From a virus: a stretch of DNA of 23,493 nucleotides. The stretch covers positions 1 through 23,493 of the IMG/VR virus record IMGVR_UViG_3300035698_002828; one strand, 5' to 3'. Positions within the stretch are counted from its first letter, which is position 1. Each line of letters begins with the position of its first letter. A program made the position numbers and the translations under genes. Under the pieces are notes generated by a model. It did not search any database, had not been told where the DNA came from, and was given only the letters and a program-made list of their open reading frames with translations. Shown here one piece after another: positions 1 through 5,329 of this stretch.

Positions 1-232
1 ATTCGCAACCGTACCATAGACAATTCATACATCCAAATTGTGAGCTTTTAACATTGTTGGGGACTGGTTGTATATCGGTTGTTTGCTCTTTAGTATTTTC
101 GTTCTCGAATGGTCTCTGGCAATTCTTACAGAAGAATTTGTTTTCGCCTGTTTGCTGGTTCAATCCGACTTTTTCACAGTGTGGGCATTTAATCAAAGCT
201 ACCGTGTACTCTACTTCTAATTTGCTTTTCAT
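1..232 (-). CDS. zinc-ribbon small protein (partial, runs off left edge)
   Basis: Leftward gene cut by the window edge; 77 codons are visible from ATG at 232. An AGGAGG ribosome-binding site lies 8 bases upstream (241-246 on the plus strand), and a consensus promoter lies just beyond it. The product has CPHC at residues 16-19 and CKNC at 35-38, the usual four-cysteine zinc ribbon. A second cluster (C68, C71, C76) follows near the visible end, so a second zinc site is possible. Small zinc-ribbon proteins in phages are often regulators or nucleic-acid binders, but nothing here fixes a function. It is the only leftward gene and diverges from the terminase operon. I am confident that it is coding and unsure of its role. 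Confidence 0.75.
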   Translation of the reverse strand, partial: MKSKLEVEYTVALIKCPHCEKVGLNQQTGENKFFCKNCQRPFENENTKEQTTDIQPVPNNVKSSQFGCMNCLWYGCE

Positions 233-265
233 TGTGTTATCCTCCTATTTATTTTATCTACATTC

Positions 266-294
266 ATTATAAAGGTTGTATGTAGCTGTGTCAA
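266..294 (-). promoter_or_regulatory. consensus sigma-70-type promoter, leftward
   Basis: On the minus strand TTGACA (289-294) is followed by exactly 17 bases and then TATAAT (266-271). Both hexamers match the housekeeping sigma factor consensus perfectly. It lies about 35-60 bases upstream of the zinc-ribbon start, giving a short leader that contains AGGAGG. Such a strong promoter suggests early or constitutive expression, for example from a prophage. Confidence 0.88.
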
Positions 295-350
295 TAGGTT
301 TTAAGGGTTTTAACAAGTATTTTTTAAAAATAGTTAGTTGAAGGTTTTCA

Positions 351-393
351 AGGGTATAGTAGATGAGTAGTGTAGCCATTCCGACCATACCCT
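351..393. repeat. 7-bp inverted repeat upstream of the rightward promoter
   Basis: AGGGTAT (351-357) and its exact reverse complement ATACCCT (387-393) are 29 bases apart. The right arm falls between the candidate -35 and -10 of the rightward promoter. It could be a binding site for a dimeric regulator with separated half-sites, or chance; the match is short. Confidence 0.35.
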
Positions 394-408
394 GATGTCT
401 CGTATAAT
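381..408 (+). promoter_or_regulatory. candidate promoter for the terminase/structural operon
   Basis: A perfect TATAAT lies at 403-408, about 50 bases before the small terminase start. The best -35 is poor (CCGACC at 381-386, spacing 16), so an activator or a phage-specific factor may be needed. It is the only good -10 element in the 233-458 gap facing right. Confidence 0.45.
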
Positions 409-412
409 ATCA

Positions 413-425
413 ACAGCTCTGCTGT
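413..425. promoter_or_regulatory. small palindrome at the expected transcription start
   Basis: ACAGC-tct-GCTGT is a perfect 5-bp inverted repeat beginning 5 bases after the TATAAT at 403-408. It therefore covers the expected start of transcription. It could be an operator or a 5' stem-loop on the mRNA. Confidence 0.35.
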
Positions 426-458
426 ACCAAAGTAATAACTAATAAAGGGATATAACAA

Positions 459-875
459 ATGACTAAGTTAACACAAAAACAAGAAGGCTTTACGCTTGAT
501 ATATTCAAAGGTATGACCCAACGGAAATCCTATCAAGCGAATTATAACTGTAAGAATATGAGTTTAGACGCTATTGATGTAGAGGCGTGTAAGTTATCCG
601 CAAACCCTAAAATATCCCAAAGGCTGGCAGAGCTTAATAGTGCTGTCTCAGTCGTGAATATTATGACAGTAACAAAGCGAAAGGAGTTTTTAAGCGAATT
701 AGCTACAAAAAACAAGGATATTTCAACGAATCCAGTGACAGCAATACAGGAATTGAACAAGATGGAGCACGTTTATGATGAGACTAGCAGACCGACACAG
801 GCTATACAAATAGTTATAAATATGCCCGGTGAACAAATAAAAGAGAATATAATTGAAGGGGAGATAATTGTATAA
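459..875 (+). CDS. terS: terminase small subunit
   Basis: The 138-residue product begins with a pattern typical of small terminases: LTQKQEGF near residues 4-11, then a stretch rich in helix formers with alternating acidic and hydrophobic residues to about residue 60 (AIDVEACKLSANPKI). This matches the N-terminal helix-turn-helix that binds the packaging site. The middle and C-terminal part (65-138) is helical then more variable, as expected for the oligomerisation and large-subunit-contact region. In the family this protein forms a ring that recognises pac or cos DNA and hands it to the large subunit. It is the first gene of the rightward operon and the large subunit follows about 1.3 kb downstream. 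The upstream AAAGGGA is a weak ribosome-binding site 10-11 bases from the start. Confidence 0.8.
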   Translation: MTKLTQKQEGFTLDIFKGMTQRKSYQANYNCKNMSLDAIDVEACKLSANPKISQRLAELNSAVSVVNIMTVTKRKEFLSELATKNKDISTNPVTAIQELNKMEHVYDETSRPTQAIQIVINMPGEQIKENIIEGEIIV

Positions 876-1275
876 AGATATAAACGAATCAAACAAAGCT
901 GCTGCTGAGCGTATGAGAAAGAGCCGATTGAACAAAAAAGGCGTAACAAAAGGCGTAACAAAAGGCGTAACATCTGAAGGCGTAACATCATTAAAGGACA
1001 AAAAAAGCGTTACGCCTTGCCCTGAATCAGTGACACTTTCAGATGGGCAAATCTGGCATCCAGACACTAAATACTGGCATCCAATAATTGAGGAGGAGCA
1101 TCCCGACTTTCCTCCGGCAATAGTCCGTGCAATAACAGACCCAATAAAACGGAAACGAATTGAGAAGATAGCCCAAGAGCTGAAGTCGCACAATGTCAAT
1201 GAGTCAATGAGGTACGGGCTATACGGTCCAACATTCGACAAGGTTGAAAAGATACTCGAGTGTGTAAAAGCATAA
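868..1275 (+). CDS. hypothetical protein with GVT repeats
   Basis: I chose TTG at 868 as the start. It is preceded by GGGGAG at a good distance and overlaps the last 8 bases of the small terminase gene, which suggests translational coupling; no ATG is available nearby. The product (135 residues) has a basic N-terminus (MRKSRLNKK), then GVT repeated at about residues 25-40, followed by SVT repeats, a WHP...YWHP...EHP segment near 65-85, and a charged helical C-terminus. Low-complexity V-T repeats of this sort occur in many uncharacterised phage proteins. No enzyme motif is visible. The DNA under the repeats is itself an iteron-like array and may matter as much as the protein. Confidence 0.7.
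   Translation: MYKDINESNKAAAERMRKSRLNKKGVTKGVTKGVTSEGVTSLKDKKSVTPCPESVTLSDGQIWHPDTKYWHPIIEEEHPDFPPAIVRAITDPIKRKRIEKIAQELKSHNVNESMRYGLYGPTFDKVEKILECVKA
940..1016 (+). repeat. GGCGTAAC iteron-like repeats
   Basis: GGCGTAAC occurs at 940-947, 952-959, 964-971 and 979-986 (spacing 12, 12 and 15), and inverted as GTTACGCC at 1009-1016. The first three copies sit in an AAAAGGCGTAAC tandem. All direct spacings are multiples of 3 and keep the reading frame of the overlapping gene. The location just after the small terminase gene would suit a terminase-binding array, but peptide repeat expansion explains the direct copies equally well. Confidence 0.7.
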
Positions 1276-1418
1276 TACATTGGTAGTTCGTGCCTAGATA
1301 TGACGCCACAGAATGGATATATAACCCCTTAAAGCAGGTAAGTGGTAGATTACTATTGCTTGATGTACTCGTGTGTTGTCATACATATACATTGGTTGGC
1401 TTGGTGATACCATTGATT

Positions 1419-1442
1419 AGAGCTTGAAATTATAAGAGCTTG
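1419..1442 (+). repeat. 8-bp direct repeat AGAGCTTG x2
   Basis: AGAGCTTG at 1419-1426 and 1435-1442, 16 bases apart, left of the GC palindrome. It is short and could be chance, but it sits in the candidate packaging region. Confidence 0.45.
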
Positions 1443-1469
1443 TTGGAGAGAGTATCAGAGCCACCCCCA

Positions 1470-1481
1470 CCCCCTAGGGGG
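1470..1481. repeat. 12-bp perfect GC palindrome CCCCCTAGGGGG
   Basis: The 12 bases are self-complementary and stand out in an AT-rich genome. They are preceded by another C-rich block (CCACCCCCA at 1461-1469). A symmetric site of this kind is a plausible nicking target for a terminase making cohesive ends. There is no T-run after it, so it does not look like an intrinsic terminator. Confidence 0.75.
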
Positions 1482-1502
1482 GTACTTTATAGAGACGTGG
1501 TC

Positions 1503-1529
1503 GCGGAGGTACTGTATATGGTACTCCGC
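1503..1529. repeat. 9-bp stem hairpin with a one-base bulge
   Basis: GCGGAGGTAC (1503-1512) pairs with GTACTCCGC (1521-1529) with one bulged G and an 8-base loop. The following bases are AT-rich but not a T-run, so a terminator is unlikely. It lies between the GC palindrome and the 22-bp tandem repeat. Confidence 0.6.
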
Positions 1530-1572
1530 AATCTTATTCGTATTTTAAAGCAATCTTATTTGTATTTTAAAG
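1529..1572 (+). repeat. 22-bp tandem direct repeat, two copies, one mismatch
   Basis: Copies at 1529-1550 and 1551-1572 both start CAATCTTATT and end GTATTTTAAAG; they differ only by C/T at the eleventh base. The second copy ends inside the ribosome-binding region of the gene at 1581. It could be a pair of terminase-binding sites or a recent slippage duplication. Confidence 0.85.
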
Positions 1573-1580
1573 GAGATAAT

Positions 1581-1862
1581 ATGAAAGCGTATAGAGAAGA
1601 AAAGAAAGAGTTTAAACCTATAAATGTGATAATAGAGAGTGAAGAAGAACTAAGGGTATTAAGCACTCTTTTATATGAATCGAGTGATGTAATAGAAGGG
1701 TTACACGACTTAACAATTAAGGCTAGAATGTGGTTTGCTCTGAATATAATAAAGGAAGTCAAACCTAGTGAAGAAGCCAAAGGCAAGCGATGGAAAGATT
1801 TGAGTGATTGTTTATATTGGTGTAATTTAGATGACGAGGGACTGGTTGAATCCACAAAGTAG
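1581..1862 (+). CDS. hypothetical acidic helical protein
   Basis: The ATG at 1581 is preceded by AAAGGAG 6 bases upstream. The frame is also open back to TTG 1440, but that would translate through the GC palindrome and tandem repeat, so I prefer the ATG. The product has 93 residues, is rich in charged residues and appears mostly helical, with a central run around residues 20-55 (EEELRVLSTLLYESSDVIEG). No zinc, nucleotide-binding or membrane motif is seen. It lies between the small and large terminase genes, where small accessory or host-modifying genes are common. Function unknown. Confidence 0.72.
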   Translation: MKAYREEKKEFKPINVIIESEEELRVLSTLLYESSDVIEGLHDLTIKARMWFALNIIKEVKPSEEAKGKRWKDLSDCLYWCNLDDEGLVESTK

Positions 1863-1922
1863 TTTTCAGCCAAGAAGTAAAAAAAGAAAAGCCAATTTTA
1901 CATATTTTAAAATCAAACGACA

Positions 1923-1938
1923 TTACATAAGGATGTAA
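1923..1938 (+). promoter_or_regulatory. stem-loop displaying the Shine-Dalgarno in its loop
   Basis: TTACAT (1923-1928) and ATGTAA (1933-1938) form a perfect 6-bp stem around the loop AAGG, which is the core of the ribosome-binding site of the gene at 1941. The start codon follows 2 bases after the stem. The fold could expose or regulate the site. Confidence 0.5.
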
Positions 1939-1940
1939 AT

Positions 1941-2126
1941 ATGGAAGATAGAGAATTAAGGCAATACTATTTAGATAAAGTAATAGAGCAATATCCTAAT
2001 AGTTCATTTGAACACGCAGTAGAAGTTGCGGCTGTTATGGTTGAATTTGTACAGACTGGGAATGTATTTCAAATCCCTGCCCCTGAATATATTGAAATTG
2101 CACACGATTATTACAAAACAAAGTAA
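1941..2126 (+). CDS. hypothetical small helical protein
   Basis: A 61-residue product with start ATG and AAGG 8 bases upstream inside a small hairpin. The sequence is helical and amphipathic, with aromatic residues at both ends (YYLDKVIEQYP at 9-19; YIEIAHDYYKTK at 50-61). No known motif is recognised. It ends 6 bases before the large terminase start, which has almost no ribosome-binding site of its own, so translation of this gene probably feeds ribosomes to the terminase. Confidence 0.7.
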   Translation: MEDRELRQYYLDKVIEQYPNSSFEHAVEVAAVMVEFVQTGNVFQIPAPEYIEIAHDYYKTK

Positions 2127-2132
2127 ATAGAT

Positions 2133-3416
2133 ATGAATAAAATAAAACCGTTTATAGAATTGAATAATGGGAAGTTAGAGATAAACCCACACGAAGGGCA
2201 AGCTAAGGCATTGAATAGTACGGCAAGGTTTATATCAATGCAGGCTGGAACACAGGGTGGAAAAACTTGTCTTGAGCCTATCTGGTTATACAATGAGATA
2301 CAGAAATGTGGTGAAGGTGATTATCTTGTAGGTACTGCTACATATCCTTTATTGGATTTGAAGTTATTACCGGAATTTATATATTTCTTTAAGACGTTAT
2401 TGAATCTTGGGGATTATAAAGGAACGAAGCATATATTTGAGTTTTACGATGGAAAGACAAGGATAATCTTTTTCTCTGCAACCAATCCTGAATCCATTGA
2501 ATCGGCTACGGCTAAGGCTGCGGTTTTAGATGAAGCCGGACAAGACCAATTCAAGAGAGGGACTTATGAAGCTGTATTAAGGCGATTAAGTCTGTCGAGG
2601 GGAAGGGTTTTATTTGGGACTACTATTTACAATATGGGGTGGTTTAAACAAGAGGTATATGACAGATGGATAGCCGGTGATAAGGATTACGCAGTTATAG
2701 AGTTTGATTCGATAGCCAATCCCTCATTCCCCAGAGAAGAATACGAGAGGGCAAGAAAGACAATGCCTTCTTGGAAATTCGATATGTTTTATAGGGGAAA
2801 GTTCTCTAAGCCAGCAGGAGTGATTTATGATTGCTTTCAACCGTGTCATATTATACCGAGATTTACTATCCCTGACAACTATCTGGTGTACGTTGGACAC
2901 GACTTTGGGGGAGTTAACCCTGCCGCTGTTTTTTTCGCCCAGAATCCCGCCACAGGCGATTACACAGCCTTTCATACATATAAGCCGGCAGACAAAAGAG
3001 GCATATTCCAACAATGTAATGATTTGAAGAATGTAGTTGGAGAACAAAGGATAATGAAGCGAGTTGGGGGAAACCATCAAGAGGGTGGTTGGCGAGATGC
3101 TTATTGTGCACAAGGTTGGATTATCTTAGAGCCATCGTTGTTTCTTTCAAGACCGAGAGACGCTGTTGAGACAGGGATAGACAGGGTATATGAACTAATT
3201 AAATTGAATAAGATGTTTGTATTCAGCGATTTACACGATTTGATAGACGAATTTCAATCTTATTCTTATGAATTAAACGAGAGTTATGAGCCGATAGACC
3301 AGATACACAATAAGTCAGAGTATCATTTAATGGATGCTAGTAGATATATTTTGAGTGATTTTACACCAACAACGGTTATTAGACAAACAATCGGACAGGT
3401 TAAACGCTATTGGTAG
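2133..3416 (+). CDS. terL: terminase large subunit
   Basis: The ATPase and nuclease that pumps DNA into the prohead. The 427-residue product has a Walker A motif GTQGGKT at residues 39-45, Walker B VLDEAG at 131-136 (D133, E134) and a coupling motif FGTT at 161-164. The C-terminal half looks like an RNase H-fold nuclease: YVGHDFGG near 253-260 gives the first catalytic aspartate (D257), and HLMDASRY near 398-405 supplies the last (D401); the middle acidic residue is not obvious. The length is at the short end for the family. The start is only 6 bases after the previous stop with no good Shine-Dalgarno, implying translational coupling. The portal gene follows directly. Confidence 0.93.
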   Translation: MNKIKPFIELNNGKLEINPHEGQAKALNSTARFISMQAGTQGGKTCLEPIWLYNEIQKCGEGDYLVGTATYPLLDLKLLPEFIYFFKTLLNLGDYKGTKHIFEFYDGKTRIIFFSATNPESIESATAKAAVLDEAGQDQFKRGTYEAVLRRLSLSRGRVLFGTTIYNMGWFKQEVYDRWIAGDKDYAVIEFDSIANPSFPREEYERARKTMPSWKFDMFYRGKFSKPAGVIYDCFQPCHIIPRFTIPDNYLVYVGHDFGGVNPAAVFFAQNPATGDYTAFHTYKPADKRGIFQQCNDLKNVVGEQRIMKRVGGNHQEGGWRDAYCAQGWIILEPSLFLSRPRDAVETGIDRVYELIKLNKMFVFSDLHDLIDEFQSYSYELNESYEPIDQIHNKSEYHLMDASRYILSDFTPTTVIRQTIGQVKRYW

Positions 3417-3424
3417 GAGCTAAA

Positions 3425-5092
3425 GTGGATAAGATTAAAGAGACAGCTAAATTAACATCAAGTGAATGGTTGAATAAAGTCAAGGGGTGTATGAGCGATT
3501 TATCAGCACTTCATTTAAGACAAGATAAAGATAAAGACCGTATAAATAATGAACCATATAAAATGAAAGCTATTGATGGCAAGAACGATGAGAAAGATAT
3601 GGCTAATGTCACATTGCCTATCGGGCAACTCTATATTGAATCTGCTATCTCTAACCTTATTAGCGTAACAAAGCAGACAGTTGTTTCCGGGAAGAAACCA
3701 AACGACAAAGAGACAACTAAGGTTGAGGAATTTCTTGATGATTTGAATTACGAGATAGATAAACGATTAACAGAAAACGGAGAGAGCGAGGAGTTTGCTA
3801 CACTAGCAGATTATGTTTGTTCTCGTGGTTCTGCTGCTGAAATGAATCTACTGAGAGTAGATAAAGATGGAGAGTTTATAGCAGATGTAAGACCGATTGA
3901 TACACGCTGGTTTGCTTGGGAGTTTGGTAAAGGTGGGTTAGCTTGGGGTGCTCCTACGTATAATCGAACAAAGGGTGATATACAGGCAGAGTTCGATATT
4001 ACCATTCGAAGTGCTGAAGCTGAAGTTGTTGATTTATGGACTCCTGATTGGGAATACACTTGGGTTGATGGCAAATTAGTCCGAGACCAAGCTAATGATT
4101 ATGGTTTTGTTCCTATCGTATTTCAAGGTGTAGCAGTCGGTTCAGCTTTAAGAGAAAAGAACTCTATACAATATAAATGGGATTCTATATTTCATTCCAG
4201 TAGGGAATTATTTGACGAAGCTAACTTTATAGCTACTGTAATCAAAACACAGAACTATTCAGCGAATAAGCCTCCACTTCAATTACCTAATCCTTCAAAT
4301 GGAGTTCGCCAAGCAGAACTTCCATTTTATCCAGGAGCAGGCGATATAGCTTCTGTAGAAATTCCCTTACAACCTGTTAATGTTGGGGACCTTAAACAAT
4401 ACACAGTTAAGTATCAAGAGATTATCAATACGCTAATTAGTCAAGCTACATTTAACAGTATTGATTTAGGAGATATTCCTTTTCCATTAAGTGCTGTTGC
4501 TATATCAAGATTGTCAACTAATAGAAACAAGATGCAATATCATAGGCTATTAGCTTTAAACCAGATATTACAGCGTTCAAGTGCTATGAGAATTAGACAA
4601 GTTATAGGGCTTGCTCAAACAGTAAAACTTGGAGAACTTGGACATCAGAGAGAATATAAACCGCAAGACCTTGAGGGTGAATATTCAATCAAGTATAGAT
4701 TCTATAGTTTATCAAGTGAGGATATAGCAGCACAAGGTACTATATCGAATGTACTCGGCTCTCTTGTTAGTGAAGATTATAAACGCAGAGAGATACTACA
4801 TTTGTCTGACCCTGATGGGGAGAAACAGAAACAACGTGCAGAACTTGCTGAAAGTGTGGACCCTGTAATTGGTTTAATCGAACAAGGGTTATCTTTAATT
4901 GAACAAAGCTCTGATGATTCAGATATTAAAGTAAGACGTATATATGGGAAAATCATTGGCATATTGAAACAGGAAAAATTAGCTGAAACTCAACCATTGA
5001 ATCAAGATATAGAACGTGGCTCAACTGCCCCACAGAACCCAACACAGTCTTTAGCTTTGTATGGTGGTAATGATTCCACAAGGAGTAGTTAA
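3425..5092 (+). CDS. portal protein
   Basis: I chose GTG at 3425 because AGGAG (3415-3419) lies 5 bases before it; a TTG at 3410 would also work but has no such site and overlaps the terminase. The product has about 555 residues, a normal size for a portal, the 12-subunit ring through which DNA enters and leaves the capsid. Supporting features are its place right after the large terminase, a long helical middle (SSRELFDEANFIATVIK followed by an NKPPLQLPNPS loop), a beta-rich region around residues 130-250, and a polar, Gln/Ser-rich C-terminus (NQDIERGSTAPQNPTQS). No catalytic motif defines portals, so the call rests on context, length and general resemblance. Confidence 0.8.
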   Translation: MDKIKETAKLTSSEWLNKVKGCMSDLSALHLRQDKDKDRINNEPYKMKAIDGKNDEKDMANVTLPIGQLYIESAISNLISVTKQTVVSGKKPNDKETTKVEEFLDDLNYEIDKRLTENGESEEFATLADYVCSRGSAAEMNLLRVDKDGEFIADVRPIDTRWFAWEFGKGGLAWGAPTYNRTKGDIQAEFDITIRSAEAEVVDLWTPDWEYTWVDGKLVRDQANDYGFVPIVFQGVAVGSALREKNSIQYKWDSIFHSSRELFDEANFIATVIKTQNYSANKPPLQLPNPSNGVRQAELPFYPGAGDIASVEIPLQPVNVGDLKQYTVKYQEIINTLISQATFNSIDLGDIPFPLSAVAISRLSTNRNKMQYHRLLALNQILQRSSAMRIRQVIGLAQTVKLGELGHQREYKPQDLEGEYSIKYRFYSLSSEDIAAQGTISNVLGSLVSEDYKRREILHLSDPDGEKQKQRAELAESVDPVIGLIEQGLSLIEQSSDDSDIKVRRIYGKIIGILKQEKLAETQPLNQDIERGSTAPQNPTQSLALYGGNDSTRSS

Positions 5093-5329
5093 ATGGCTAG
5101 AATGACACGCAAGGAGTTCTTAGACGGAATACAAGCAGAGATGGAGGCTACTCCTATGGCAGAGGGATTGGATAAAGCTTCAATAAAAGATACGATTTTA
5201 AATATTGCGAAAGACAAATCCCCTGTTATGCCTGAGCAACCAGTGGTGAAACAGGCTCCAAAAGCAATGCCAACAAGTAAGACAGTTAATAGAAAACAGG
5301 TAATGAAACCTATAGTACAAGGTGAATAA
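5093..5329 (+). CDS. hypothetical small virion-module protein
   Basis: A 78-residue product whose ATG directly follows the portal stop codon, with AAGGAG inside the end of the portal gene. The first 45 residues are charged and helical (TRKEFLDGIQAEME); the rest is Pro/Lys/Gln-rich and probably disordered (MPEQPVVKQAPKAMP). It ends immediately before the next ATG. The position between portal and the giant protein suggests a small assembly or anchoring factor, but that is inference. Confidence 0.72.
   Translation: MARMTRKEFLDGIQAEMEATPMAEGLDKASIKDTILNIAKDKSPVMPEQPVVKQAPKAMPTSKTVNRKQVMKPIVQGE

Larger units (their letters stand above)
1276..1580. other. non-coding region, candidate packaging (cos/pac) site
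   Basis: No convincing gene lies in these 305 bases. Instead there is a dense set of DNA signals: an 8-bp direct repeat AGAGCTTG (1419-1426, 1435-1442), a GC palindrome (1470-1481), three copies of GGTACT (1481, 1508, 1520), a hairpin (1503-1529) and a 22-bp tandem repeat (1529-1572). In many phages the packaging site is found near the terminase genes and combines a symmetric cleavage site with repeated protein-binding sites, so the layout is suggestive. No clear promoter or T-tailed terminator was seen. A frame is open from TTG 1440, but the ATG at 1581 has a much better ribosome-binding site. Confidence 0.5.

Noticed and set aside
54-272. 72-codon open frame on the plus strand at the left edge
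   Set aside because: It is opposite the zinc-ribbon gene, which has a consensus promoter, AGGAGG and clear CxxC motifs.
723-1280. 185-codon open frame on the minus strand
   Set aside because: It lies opposite the small terminase end and the GVT-repeat gene, has no ribosome-binding site of note, and the product is low-complexity Ser/Phe/Leu/Tyr-rich. It is a shadow of the plus-strand repeats.
1440-1580. TTG-started N-terminal extension of the gene at 1581, with a run of prolines
   Set aside because: It would translate through the GC palindrome, hairpin and tandem repeat and has a weaker ribosome-binding site than ATG 1581. The proline run is just the C-rich DNA.
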